Source of the DNA: Janthinobacterium rivuli
GTDB taxonomy: Bacteria; Pseudomonadota; Gammaproteobacteria; Burkholderiales; Burkholderiaceae_D
DNA: 64,000 nucleotides
Reading direction: 5' to 3'
NCBI RefSeq assembly: GCF_029690045.1
Contig: NZ_CP121464.1
Coordinates: forward strand, 124,001 to 188,000
Shown one piece after another: positions 51,801 to 58,882 of the stretch (position 1 is the stretch's first letter; every line of letters starts with the position of its first letter). Below the pieces are notes generated by a model. It did not search any database. It worked only from the letters and a program-made list of their open reading frames with translations, and had not been told where the DNA came from. The position numbers and the translations under genes were made by a program.

Positions 51801-54800
51801 GCTCAGGCGCAGGCTCTGGCCCAGCGACAGCTTGACGTCGCCGTCAAAACTGAGCATGCCGTTCACATGCAGGGCCAGGTTGTCGAAACCGCCCGCCTGC
51901 ACGCGGTCGGCGCCCAGGCGCGCGCTGCCGTAGCGCAGCGCCGCATCCTGCTGGCCGGCGCGCAAGTCCTCGGGCAAGGCGCTGTCGCCCTGCACCTGCG
52001 CCAGCTGCATTTCGCGCGGCACGCGCACCGCGTTGTCCACGTTGTCGCCCTGCAAGTTGTAGCGGTTGACCTTGCCATAATTGGGCGTGTCCAGCGCCAG
52101 CGCCAGGGTACCGCCGGCCGCACCGGCGCCACCGGCCACGGCGCGCAGAGTGCCGTCGGCAAAGATGCCGTTATACGAACTGAGCGAAATCAAACCGCCG
52201 TTGCCGGCCACGTTGACGGCGCCCTGGTTCGGCAAGTCCAGCGTGGCTTGCGCGCCGCTGGCGTCGAGCAGCGCACCTGGGCGCACGACGACAAAGGCAT
52301 CGGCCGCGTCGACGGTGGCCGCATCAGCCTTGTAGCGGGCGCCGATTTCGATGCTGCCGCCCTTGTCGGCACGGCCATAGCGGTCGCCGCGCATGTCGGT
52401 GGCGACCGTGGCGCGGCCGGCGACGTCGAGCACGGCCCTGTCGCCGATCCAGATCGACGTGGCTTGTCCCTTGCCGTTCGGTACATCCACATCATTGCCC
52501 GTGCCAAACGTGCCGGGCAGGACGGCGATCTTGCCGCCCCGGGCTTCGAGCCGGCCATCGATGGTGATCTGCGCATTGCCCGTCAGGCTGATCTGGCGGC
52601 CCGGATCGACCGTGACGACGGCGCCTTGCGCCACCGCCAGATCCCCTTTCACGTGCGGGCTGCCGGCCGTCAGCGACAGGTCGGCGCCGGCGCGCTGCGT
52701 CAGACGGGCCTTGCGCGCATCTTCCTGGTATAGGTCCGGCGTCCACACTTCCAGCGCGGCAGCCGGATCCGTGCCACTCGCCACCGTGTGGCCCGTGGCG
52801 GGATTGAAGCGCAGCACGGGCATCTTCACATCGACATGCGCATCCTTGACGACCACGACGCCATCGCGGCCCGTGACGGCGTAGTCGGCAAAACCGCTCT
52901 GGAACAGGCTGGCGCCCAGCGCCAGCATAGGCTGGACGGTCACGTCGCGCCCCAGCACCGTGCCGGCCGGCAGCAGCATGCCGCGCGGCGCGCGCAAGTC
53001 GTCGGCGGCGACGCTGCCGGCCGCATACTGCGTCATCACCGGCTGGATCGGCAAGCCGTTTGGAAAGACCGCCGCCGAGACCACGAAGCCGGCAGGCAGG
53101 CTATTGATGGCAGTCAGCACGCTGCCGGCGGGCGCAATGGAACCCTGGTAGACAGACGCGCCGCTGGCGGTGGTGACATAGGCGCCCGGCGGCACCAGCA
53201 GGTCGGCTCCCAGCACCAGCGGTTTCTGCGCCGACACGTCCACCGTCACGGGTTTGCTCAAGGCCTGTCCCGGCTTGATCAGGCTGGTACTCAGTGCAAA
53301 ATCGAAGGGGATCTTCTCGCCCTTGGCGATCAGGAATTCATCGGCCAGGCGCAGGCCGATGGGGGCGCTGCTGCCACCTGGCAACACGTCGCCACCCTGC
53401 AGCTTGCCGCCGATGCTGACGGCCGCGCCGCTGTCAATCACCAGGCGTCCGCCGCCTTTCACGCCATGGCCGCGCAACTCGCCGTCGAGCTTGAGCATGG
53501 CGCCCGTCGGCGCTTTCTCCGTCGGCAGATCGACCGCCAGGGTGATGTCGCCGCCGCGTCCGCCCTGCAAGCTGCCATTGCTCATCAAGGCCGCGCCCGA
53601 CGAGACGTCGATGACGCTGCCGCCGGTCAGCTCAACGCCGCCCGAGCTTTTCAAGGTGACCTTGCCGCCATTCACATACGGCAAGCCGGCGACCGCGCCC
53701 GGATCGAGTTCCAGGTTGCTCCACAGGCCGCGCGCATCGAGACGCACGCCGGGCGCCACGCGCACGCCGGCCGTTCCCGTGGGACGGTTGTCCGGCACCA
53801 GCTTGCCTTCGGCCCATACCGCGCCCGCATTCGCCAGGTAGCGCGAGATGATGTCACCGGCGGCGATGCTGCCGCCGCGCGCGCTGACGTTCGCCTTGAT
53901 GGCCACGTCGGTGGCGTGCAGGGCGACGTCGCCGCCATCGGCCACGCGCACGTCCGCGTTGACGTCGAGCTTGTCGTAGGCGTAGATATTCAGGGCGCCC
54001 AGTTCCAGGCCATTGAGCCAGTCCGCATCGAGCTGCAAGGTCTTGCTGCGCGCGGCCGGCAAGGTTTCACTGAGCAGCTGGCCATCGGCGACGGGCGCCA
54101 CCTTGCCGATCTCGACTTTTTCCAGCACGGCTTGCGGGCTGTCGCGCAGCTGGCCCGCCTTCGTATCGAAGACGGGCGTCATTTTGCCGACGATCAATTG
54201 ACCGGCGCGCGCGGCCGACGTCTGCGCCTGCTTGTAGCTATCCATGCCGTCATCGCGCTTGCGCTGCTGGCGCTCGCCCTGGAACACGGACGTGTCGATA
54301 TCGCCTTCCAGCACGGCCGCGCCCGTGGACACGATCAGGCGGCCCGCGTCGCGGCCCACCGTGTAGCCGTTTTCCAGGCGTTCGCGCGGGCCGATCAAGG
54401 CATTCGCGTACGTCTCCGTCGTGTTCGCGCCCCAGCGCGCATGCGTGCTTTCATAGCCGCGGTACAAGCCCGTGTACAGATTGTCGCCGGGTGCAGTGCT
54501 GAGCTTGTACATCGCGCCATCGGCGCCCTTCAGCCACGTCTGCTTGACCATGCCCGTCTGCACGTCCAGCGAGCCGCCGGCGATGTTGATGCGCGAACCG
54601 GCCTGCGTCACCACTTCGCCGCCGCCAAAGCCGACGGTGCCGCCCTGGGCCGCCCATTCGCCGATGCCGTGGCCGCTGGTATTGAGGTAGCCGCTCACTT
54701 CCAGCAGGCCGCCGGCCGTGTACCAGCGGTCCGTGGCGTAGCCATTGGTGCCGGCCGGCACCAGCACCAGGTCGCGGCGGTCGACCCACACGTCGCTGTT

Positions 54801-56453
54801 GTTCAGGTATTTCGCGTCGCGGCTGCCCGGCGCGTCGCGCTGTTCGTTACCCTGCACATTGATCAGCACATTGTTACTGCTCATGTCGACCTTCACGCCG
54901 ACGGCGCCGGAGACGTCGATGGCGGCGTCGCGCGCCACGTGACTGCGGCGGGCCGCGTCGACCAGCACCTGGCCACCCGTGGCCAGGGTCAGCGAATCGC
55001 CTTCGAATTCCACGTTGCCGGCCGAAACGATGCGCACCAGCGACTGGTCGCGCCGGTCCAGCGGCGTGTCCGTGCCCTTGCCCGTATCTTTCAGCAAGGT
55101 ATCGCGCTGCACGTCGAGCGCCGTGGCGCCGTTGTCGTCGATAAAAATGGCGCTGACGCTGCCGCGTCCCATGGTGACCTTGGCGTCCTCGCCCGCCGCC
55201 GACAGGTGGATGGCGCCGCGTCCGTTGACGGAGGTACTCGACAGCAGCATGCCGTCCTGGCGCAGCGTGTTGCCGCTCAGCGTGATGTCGCCGCCGGCCG
55301 ACTGGATCAAGCCGCGGTTGACGACGGCGCCGGCGCCGCTGCCGGCAGTGCGCAGCATCTCGACTTCATTGCCGCGCGTGCTCGAATACTGGTTCTTGTC
55401 CGTGCCCTGGCCCTGGCGCACGACGATGGCGTCGCCGGCGGCCAGGGTGGTCTGGCCATTCGGCGTGGTAATGGCGCCCGCATTGTCGACGTTGCGGCCG
55501 GCCAGCAGCACATAGCCGCCGCCTTCCGTCACCGTTTGCGGCTTGCGCGTGTCGATGCGCGCGCCGGCGGCGACGACGACGTCGGCCTCGGCCTTGCCAT
55601 GCGTAAAGGTATTCTGGCCCAGCAATAAATCATTCGCGAAGGTCGGCACGGCGCCCGCGCCCTGCGCCTTGCCGTACAGGCCGCTCTTGAACTGGCTGTC
55701 GCTCATGCCCATGGCGGCCGCCGCCAGGTTGCGCGTATCGACCTGGCTGCTGCCCGTAAACACGATGCCGTTGCGGTTGACGATCATCACCGTGCCGTCG
55801 GCCTTGATCTGGCCCTGGATCTGGCTGGGGCGCGCCAGCGGATCGTTGACCCGGTTCAAGACGGACCAGTTCGATTTCTGGTCGAACTGCAAGGTGGTGT
55901 TCTTGCCGACGTTAAAACTTTCCCAGTTCAAAATCGCCTTGTCGTCCGTCTGCACCACCTTCACGACGGTCTTGCCGTCGGCCTGGGTTTGCACAGGGCC
56001 CTGGGCGTTGAGCCAGCCCGCCGTCAGGCTGTTAGTGTCGACCTGCAAGCCGCCCTTGACCAGGCCCTCGGGCGCACCGCCGGCGGCCAGCGCCGCCTGG
56101 CGCGCGGCCGCCTGCACCGCCTGTTCGGCGGCGATGCCGCGCGCGGCCAGCAACAGGTTGTTCAGCGATTGCTGCAGCTTGCCTTCGGCCTTTTGCTGCT
56201 GCAGCAAAGGATTGTTCAGCGATGTGGCCGGCTGGCCATTCGGCAAGCGTCCCGTGGCGGCGGCCACGCCCTGCTGCGCACCCTTGCCGGCGAACCAGGC
56301 GCCGCTGAACGGCTGCTGCGCCTGCGCGCCGCCCGTCTGCAGCAGCATGGCGATGGCCAGCGCCAGCGGTTTCAAGCGCACCGGGCGCCCGTTGTGGCTG
56401 CCCGCCATGGCGGAGGAGGATGCGTGTTTCGTGACCGACTTGCTTCGCTGCAT
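42804..56453 (-). CDS. giant two-partner-secretion exoprotein (filamentous hemagglutinin N-terminal domain, DUF3739-like C-terminal region)
   Basis: A 4549-residue secreted, presumably beta-helical protein. An extended basic signal peptide (~46 residues, ending TGGAQAQ) is followed by the TPS secretion domain (~130-330). Its landmarks are LNRVNDPLARPSQIQGQI and MIVNRNGIVF, where NRNGI stands for the usual NPNGI. Thousands of residues of short G-x-(V/I)-x-(V/L) strand repeats follow. Near residues ~3970-4250 is a non-repeat region (LTLADWLRGQFAYSG; LHLVNWLTTRFGG) resembling DUF3739. Only two cysteines were noticed, Cys2241 and Cys2248. No VENN-type or toxin C-terminus and no immunity gene is present, so it is not a contact-dependent inhibition protein. 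AAAAGGGA lies before the ATG. A biofilm/adhesion role is likely by family. Confidence 0.93.
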   Translation of the reverse strand: MQRSKSVTKHASSSAMAGSHNGRPVRLKPLALAIAMLLQTGGAQAQQPFSGAWFAGKGAQQGVAAATGRLPNGQPATSLNNPLLQQQKAEGKLQQSLNNLLLAARGIAAEQAVQAAARQAALAAGGAPEGLVKGGLQVDTNSLTAGWLNAQGPVQTQADGKTVVKVVQTDDKAILNWESFNVGKNTTLQFDQKSNWSVLNRVNDPLARPSQIQGQIKADGTVMIVNRNGIVFTGSSQVDTRNLAAAAMGMSDSQFKSGLYGKAQGAGAVPTFANDLLLGQNTFTHGKAEADVVVAAGARIDTRKPQTVTEGGGYVLLAGRNVDNAGAITTPNGQTTLAAGDAIVVRQGQGTDKNQYSSTRGNEVEMLRTAGSGAGAVVNRGLIQSAGGDITLSGNTLRQDGMLLSSTSVNGRGAIHLSAAGEDAKVTMGRGSVSAIFIDDNGATALDVQRDTLLKDTGKGTDTPLDRRDQSLVRIVSAGNVEFEGDSLTLATGGQVLVDAARRSHVARDAAIDVSGAVGVKVDMSSNNVLINVQGNEQRDAPGSRDAKYLNNSDVWVDRRDLVLVPAGTNGYATDRWYTAGGLLEVSGYLNTSGHGIGEWAAQGGTVGFGGGEVVTQAGSRINIAGGSLDVQTGMVKQTWLKGADGAMYKLSTAPGDNLYTGLYRGYESTHARWGANTTETYANALIGPRERLENGYTVGRDAGRLIVSTGAAVLEGDIDTSVFQGERQQRKRDDGMDSYKQAQTSAARAGQLIVGKMTPVFDTKAGQLRDSPQAVLEKVEIGKVAPVADGQLLSETLPAARSKTLQLDADWLNGLELGALNIYAYDKLDVNADVRVADGGDVALHATDVAIKANVSARGGSIAAGDIISRYLANAGAVWAEGKLVPDNRPTGTAGVRVAPGVRLDARGLWSNLELDPGAVAGLPYVNGGKVTLKSSGGVELTGGSVIDVSSGAALMSNGSLQGGRGGDITLAVDLPTEKAPTGAMLKLDGELRGHGVKGGGRLVIDSGAAVSIGGKLQGGDVLPGGSSAPIGLRLADEFLIAKGEKIPFDFALSTSLIKPGQALSKPVTVDVSAQKPLVLGADLLVPPGAYVTTASGASVYQGSIAPAGSVLTAINSLPAGFVVSAAVFPNGLPIQPVMTQYAAGSVAADDLRAPRGMLLPAGTVLGRDVTVQPMLALGASLFQSGFADYAVTGRDGVVVVKDAHVDVKMPVLRFNPATGHTVASGTDPAAALEVWTPDLYQEDARKARLTQRAGADLSLTAGSPHVKGDLAVAQGAVVTVDPGRQISLTGNAQITIDGRLEARGGKIAVLPGTFGTGNDVDVPNGKGQATSIWIGDRAVLDVAGRATVATDMRGDRYGRADKGGSIEIGARYKADAATVDAADAFVVVRPGALLDASGAQATLDLPNQGAVNVAGNGGLISLSSYNGIFADGTLRAVAGGAGAAGGTLALALDTPNYGKVNRYNLQGDNVDNAVRVPREMQLAQVQGDSALPEDLRAGQQDAALRYGSARLGADRVQAGGFDNLALHVNGMLSFDGDVKLSLGQSLRLSATSLGLAQQPPQPDADGQDKAGSLASQVHLAAPYVRLGTAVRAQKDDYIVPNAVKGSKNLGKGRGILGVPLVAEDSLLQIDAGMLDIAGEVNMGTRGTIAQSSGADLVVERDAFEQLTLNSRGDMRLSNSAALYQPGNATLVAAQIYPATGDSGMVTVGQQSGIDEYGNLRVTLDPLRTLNIGRSGDGATPNQPFSVFGTLSLVAPTINQHGVLRAPLGQINLGAEGFEANTGRVNLLPGSLTSVSAKGLTMPYGGTLDGLSYLYDGNDVVFKGVGNGPEIALTGAAIDVQQGAVLDMSGGGTLTGAAFLAGRGGSTDARLNPLVQMKPNGGFTLPGLNTNPVYAIIPGVQPDVAPLTAEQGAGKPAAGRQITIGAGVPGLAAGTYTLLPSNFALLPGAFRVELNGLAGAVETGGTIAMRNGSFATAAQTGVAGTAIRDVVAQQAILTPADVLRSYSQYNETGYAAFAVAQATRDGVPRAALERDAKGVRVQLTAPSVHSVKDNHTPLMMDGSALYAPAEGGFGGSLLLGTGNHASTRYEVLADGTAPLADFDGVSVHASQINAFGAQRVGIGGLPRVNYSEFGTGSNQRANIAAINESAGGIVLRDGAVLKAAEVFLVTARKDGGIILEQGSGINTLGRGKAAWDSRDGYVYEPMGSVLAVSNGWLDMLPAAAPSSESYGPGIIDIGACTKVGGACGGSTSLYSEGTIAAVTERAFTLRDNVRYGTRNLVLGMGAINVGSEASLADASARGALPDGLALNQGVLDRLLRGDTSTGAPALESLGLTARNSFNFYDSSQLSTIDAATGKSSLSRLVLNTPAIYGYGGTDALARIHTDTLVWQGATNAPGAVVANGPGTGSGRLQVDARRIEFGFTPDSRPDTIHHLDRLMLGFGQVALNASEQLTANNKGSLSVYQSQSAWDTATNGYRYSGGDLLINTPLLTGAAGSVNRITAGGDLKVSAPAGATPAATTPTNAALAGALGAEVALSGNSVSVDTSVVLPSGKLTLSAERDVLLGDKAKLDLAGRKIDFYDTSKYSWGGDVILDSRAGDVRQAAASVIDVSAVNNRAGKLSVVATGDAAGTADLRGSLLGGASGHYDAGGTQVAYAAGGVEVRAQQIGDFAGLNQRLNTGKVFGSRSFQLKQGNLTIGDELKAREVSVSVDGGSLTVSGRIDASGEQVGSIRLAGRDGVTIQSGAVLDAHGTMLRTDSYGQVIEAPNRAVIELAAPGGRLTLESGARFDLRSGDKGGNYGSIDLNARRLGGATGDDIDIDAAGALNIAGARTVNVNAFWQYKDAPAGTGKDADGRSYQSINQAYLDEKHADSQAFMAHALANGNLMDNKLRGLRGDANAFHLRPGVEIVSATPGGDLHIDGDIDLSGHRYDGVNPLARLSGVYGSGEAGALVLRAGGKLSVFGSITDGFDTSALPVTVDDKGWQLVKGRLPWGGEVVVPQAGLVTLAEDTYFKSGTSVNFAVPMKAMELRSGTLLAARATLTAELNLPAGSVLGGAVRNADGSVLYAAGTVLPKALTLSSGMQLDAGLRLPGAARVAAMLWPANVALPFPEGRPWDVADATNAVNGVVLASALALDKGSVLPAGTVVRLPGDVTMVSLRSADGSGSQGRNLALAPMLAQGSHAWSLRLVGGADTAAADTRALKPHAKDAHLMLADAHYGMGKVTSIKPGTGLPAKYIYSDAAIAEGYGPGDVNVEDFGGEEIMLEYFAHFVIKVAEGTPPVEVISVEPARQPLFSVLRTGTGDLDLLAAGDFDMRSLYGVYTAGTQSASPLVGGKDLFNLPRARTVKGQLLGTDGDAFIPFVDGGSQSLYRAWYPEHGGNLLLRAQGDVKGDTLAASVSRREDAIGWLRPQQDTSDIGTWLWRQGSGSTGGGVPTAWWINFGTYVPGTEGADLYSGMPFLSGFTGIGTLGGGNLLLQAGGDAGMLASRADAGGEFAPRSQGLNVAVGSTGRVTPDGKLLLTGGGDLDIRIGGGLNPVAEVRSFDSNSDRPNPNTRFERQLPGLNSTLTNLRGALRLEAGAVGGIELRFDRADPKESRPYETYTAGTAIASGGPILVPGDSGVRIDARGDVVLGGVADAGRVKQLGYGSPFSYQGVERTGEGWSWFSLWTPATAIDLFSAGGNLTPTSSWINATVGDNYAPSDGRFVMPSVLRAVAASGSLYYGNASLGRLGDGGKVDMPQNGVILAPSPVAPQFVRTGAGQLEMLAADSIHAAGYPITQSGADPRLLPSPFNPGFVGALGPVWFGHLPLHNVSQEALAPSALKLLGATSNGASGAEQTYPLFSMTPPTVSDYVPAGQVPAHFYANSGDIVGLRTGGIVYRGTLKGETGPLGVWYEGGGAVAVRAGRDIVNSGTPLGSVEGVPAGAAGWTGQPFANSPELPEKPVVFASSSARGNLFVHRHADDVSVVSAGRDIRYSTFYVAGPGQLNVSAGRDLYMADKAELRSLGSIIGSGIGERGNGAGISVAAGVGRNGPDYAAFAARYLDPSKLADPAKPLADQAGSAVYVYGGKLTLADWLRGQFAYSGDEAGASAFLGTKQAELEKVGQQRGAVRRDLAREYAQVSQLHLVNWLTTRFGGDSGLGIRYDPATDARSFFAALPKEQQQVYLSNVYFAELKAAGREYNDPDGMRRGSYLRGREAIATLFPSQDKAGQKIEYQGDLTMFSSALYTVNGYGGVYTKRPVAGVRYLSPQEWVEAGRPDYNVPYVTVNDAGIHTDAGGDIGITVPGGRALIGVDGGYAPGEGSGVLTQGQGEIQMYAKDSILLGQSRIFTTFGGNILAWSATGDINAGRGTKSTVVYTPQRRAYDSIGLVSLSPSTPATGAGIATLNPIPEVPPGDIDLIAPLGSIDAGEAGIRVSGNVNLAALQVINAENVQVQGKSAGLPVVATVNVGALSNASAAATQAVTAAQDVLQRERAATRQAQPSLFTVKVLGFGNEQADEGGVGKHQGGEPQASSYQPAGVVQVLGAGPLTAPQLQALTPNERRGLQP

Positions 56454-56625
56454 GGCGACATTCCCTTTTCATGTTCCGTTGCTGACCGATATCGCGAGGC
56501 GGCGCGCGGCACGCACGGTGGCGGGCGGCAGGCACTGATTCGCGGCTTCCAGCAGCATTGACAGGGAACAAGGTCCGGGACTGCAAAAGGTCATGAAAAT
56601 GTCATAATTGGGTGAGCACCTCGGG

Positions 56626-56651
56626 GCGCCAAGGCGGAGCGCCAAGGCGGG
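56626..56651. repeat. tandem 13-bp repeat between fecR-like and tpsA
   Basis: GCGCCAAGGCGG followed by A, then the same twelve bases followed by G (56626-56638 and 56639-56651), just behind the fecR-like stop codon. The remaining ~170 bp up to tpsA should hold the tpsA promoter, but no sigma-70-like hexamers stand out. Confidence 0.6.
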
Positions 56652-56653
56652 GC

Positions 56654-57601
56654 TCAGCCGAACAGCACGATGCCGCCCGGCAGCCGCGTCACGCGCGCGC
56701 CATACGCGTCCTGGATCAGGGCGATCACGTCGTCGAGGCGGTCGAGCGAAAAGCTCGCTTGCACGCGCGTCAGTTTCAAGGCCTCGCCATTGAGGATCAG
56801 CTTGCCGGGACGGTAGCGGTTCACCTCGTCCACCACCTCGGCCAGGGTGCTTTGTTTAAAAACCAGCAGCCGGTGGCGCCACGCGCTGACGTCGCTTTTT
56901 GCCACGGCGCGGGCGATGCCGAAATGCTCGGGCCGATAACGCAATTGCTGGCCCGCCGCCAGTTCCGCGTCGTTGCCGGCCTGCGCCACGCGCAAGCGGC
57001 CCGCCAGGCACGTCACGCACACTTCCTGGCCGAACAGGCGGATATTGAAGCGCGCGCTGCCGGCCGACACGGTGCCGTCGCCCGCCTGCACGCGCACCCG
57101 CGCCGCGCCGCGCAAGCCAGCCTGGAATTCCGCTTCGCCCGCCAGCAGCACCAGCGCCGCGGCGCCATCCTGCAGCGGCGCCGCATCGAGGCGCGTCTGC
57201 GTATTCATCTGCACCAGCACGCCGCCGTCGAGCGCCACTTCACGCTGCTCGCCCGTGCCGGTGGCATAGTCGGCGGCAAGACCGGCCACGGCCGGCCACA
57301 GATCCGTGGGCGGGCGCAGCACCAGTAAACCCAGCGAGGCGGCTACGGCGCCGCCGAGCCAGGCGCGCCGCGCCACGTTGACAGGCGCCTGGGCCCGCTT
57401 GACGGCGCGCGCGGCCGGCGCCATGGCGCCCCACACGGCGCGCGCCTCGGCAAACGCGTTGGCATGCTTGCGGCTGCGCGCGCACCAGTGGCGAAACACT
57501 TGCGCGTCGCGCTCGCTGACCTGGCCCGAGGCCAGGCGCACGACCCACGCCTGCGCTTCCTTCTGGATGACACCCATATCGTCTTCCGCTTGTTCAGTCA
57601 T
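56654..57601 (-). CDS. FecR-type anti-sigma regulator
   Basis: A 315-residue inner-membrane protein transmitting an envelope signal to the ECF sigma factor. The N-terminal cytosolic anti-sigma part has AWVVRLASGQVSERDAQVFRHWCARS. A membrane helix follows (WLGGAVAASLGLLVL, ~95-115). The periplasmic FecR domain has EQREVALDGGVLVQMNTQTRLD, and a C-terminal STN-like domain reads STLAEVVDEVNRYRPGKLILN. It overlaps the sigma-factor gene by 8 nt, which fixes the start MTEQAEDD. It lies between the sigma gene and the TPS exoprotein gene. Confidence 0.93.
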   Translation of the reverse strand: MTEQAEDDMGVIQKEAQAWVVRLASGQVSERDAQVFRHWCARSRKHANAFAEARAVWGAMAPAARAVKRAQAPVNVARRAWLGGAVAASLGLLVLRPPTDLWPAVAGLAADYATGTGEQREVALDGGVLVQMNTQTRLDAAPLQDGAAALVLLAGEAEFQAGLRGAARVRVQAGDGTVSAGSARFNIRLFGQEVCVTCLAGRLRVAQAGNDAELAAGQQLRYRPEHFGIARAVAKSDVSAWRHRLLVFKQSTLAEVVDEVNRYRPGKLILNGEALKLTRVQASFSLDRLDDVIALIQDAYGARVTRLPGGIVLFG

Positions 57602-58151
57602 GATGTTTAGACGTTTTTCCCGCGCCGGGACCGAAGCGCTGGATGAAATCGCGTCCCATGCGTTCGCAGCAATGTTCGAGGCCGGCGCGCAATTCCTTCT
57701 CGACGGTGCGGGCGGAAATGCCGAAACGCTCGGCGATGTCGCGGTGCGGCAACTGGTCGACGCGGGCGGCGATGACGATGGCGCGCCGGCGTTTCGGCAA
57801 TTCCTGCAAGGCCCGTTCCAATTCTTCCAGTTCGGCGCGCGCGCTGAAGGTGCGGGCCGGGTCGGCCAGCTCATCGGCCATCTCGTACAGATCGTCGATG
57901 TCGGGCAAACTAAGCAGGCGCGCATTGTCGCGGCGTTGATCTTCCGCAATGTTGATGGCGATGCGCATCAGGTAGGCGGACGGGTAGCTGATCGCCTCGG
58001 GCGCGTTCATCCGTTCCACCCGCAAATACGTTTCATGCAGCGCGTCATTGGCCAGGTCTTCCGAGCCGAGGCGGCGCTGCAGGTGGCGGCGAAACTGTCC
58101 GTAGCGTTCCAGGAACAGCTTGCGCAAGGTGGTTTTGAGCAGTTCCGGCAT
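57594..58151 (-). CDS. FecI-type ECF RNA polymerase sigma factor
   Basis: A 185-residue sigma factor. Region 2 is FRRHLQRRLGSEDLANDALHETYLRV and SYPSAYLMRIAINIAEDQRR; region 4 is ALQELPKRRRAIVIAARVDQLPHRDIAERFGISARTVEKEL. The start MPELLKTT is 2 nt behind the STN-gene stop, so translation is probably coupled. It should direct transcription of the TPS/Ton locus when released by the FecR-type protein. Its promoter consensus could not be derived. Confidence 0.94.
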   Translation of the reverse strand: MPELLKTTLRKLFLERYGQFRRHLQRRLGSEDLANDALHETYLRVERMNAPEAISYPSAYLMRIAINIAEDQRRDNARLLSLPDIDDLYEMADELADPARTFSARAELEELERALQELPKRRRAIVIAARVDQLPHRDIAERFGISARTVEKELRAGLEHCCERMGRDFIQRFGPGAGKTSKHHD

Positions 58152-58153
58152 GC

Positions 58154-58882
58154 TCAGGACGCCCCGGCCACGAGGTGGGGCGCGCAATCGGCATCGGGAT
58201 CGGGCCGCGGCGTCAGTAAAATCGTCAGCGGCTGCGGCAAGCCCGCCGGCGGCGCGCCATCGATCAGCAGGCTGCGCAGGCGCTGCAGCACGGCGCGGTC
58301 GCGCTGTTCCACGCCACTCGGTTCCAGCACATGCACGGCGCGCACCTTGCCCCGCTCGTCAAGCCACAGCTGGAAGGCCAGCCGGTAGCGGCCAAAGGCG
58401 TCCGGATGCAGGCGGCACAGGGCGCGCGTGAGCGAACGCTGCAGGATGGCCGCATAGCCTTGCAATGCTGCGCTGGCGGGGGTCACTTCGGCCGGCACAG
58501 GTGCTGCTGCCACGGGCGCGTCGGCCAGCGCCAGCAAGGTAAACGCATTGCTGCCGCTGAAGCGCGCGCCCAGCTGCGTGCCAGCCAGCAGGCGCTGCAG
58601 CGCTTCGGCCGGCGTGTAGTCGCCGCGCACGGGCGCGGCCACTTTGCCGGCCGCCAGCTGGCTGCTGACGAGCACGGAATACCCGGTCACTTCGCCAAAC
58701 GCCACCAGGGCCGCATCGAGCGGCTGGGCGGGCAAGTCGAAGCGTAGGAGGGCGTGCGCGCCGGCATCAGCACCGTCCGCGCCCGCAGCCGGCCGCACGA
58801 ATGTCATCAAGGTCATCAATGTCATCAGCAAGCAGGCGGACAGGGCATTGCCCCTTGCGGCGCGGCGGTGGCTTAGTGTCAT
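58154..58882 (-). CDS. stand-alone periplasmic STN-domain protein with TonB-C-like tail (VreA-like)
   Basis: An exported protein of about 242 residues. The signal peptide is long and contains the triple MTLMTLMTF repeat, ending near RPAAG. An STN domain spans ~44-118 (ALLRFDLPAQPLDAALVAFGEVTGYSVLVSS; TPAEALQRLLAGTQLGARF). The C-terminal domain (~158-233: RYRLAFQLWLDERGKVRAVHVL) is similar in pattern to the TonB C-terminal domain of the TonB-family protein at 38.0 kb. No beta-barrel is present, unlike FecA-type receptors. Starts at 58933 (TTG), 58915 and 58882 are possible; 58882 gives the most normal signal peptide. It is likely the signal donor to the FecR-type protein. Confidence 0.85.
   Translation of the reverse strand: MTLSHRRAARGNALSACLLMTLMTLMTFVRPAAGADGADAGAHALLRFDLPAQPLDAALVAFGEVTGYSVLVSSQLAAGKVAAPVRGDYTPAEALQRLLAGTQLGARFSGSNAFTLLALADAPVAAAPVPAEVTPASAALQGYAAILQRSLTRALCRLHPDAFGRYRLAFQLWLDERGKVRAVHVLEPSGVEQRDRAVLQRLRSLLIDGAPPAGLPQPLTILLTPRPDPDADCAPHLVAGAS
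58801..58827 (-). repeat. three 9-bp repeats inside the STN-protein signal peptide
   Basis: ATGTCATCA, AGGTCATCA, ATGTCATCA in tandem (plus-strand reading), encoding MTL-MTL-MTF on the minus strand. Copy-number change would keep the frame and alter the length of the hydrophobic core. Confidence 0.8.

Noticed and set aside
45228..52733. A 2501-residue open frame on the plus strand opposite the TPS gene
   Set aside because: It is rich in His, Arg, Gln and Ala with no domain pattern, as expected for the antisense of GC-rich repetitive coding DNA. The minus-strand frame has a signal peptide and TPS motifs.
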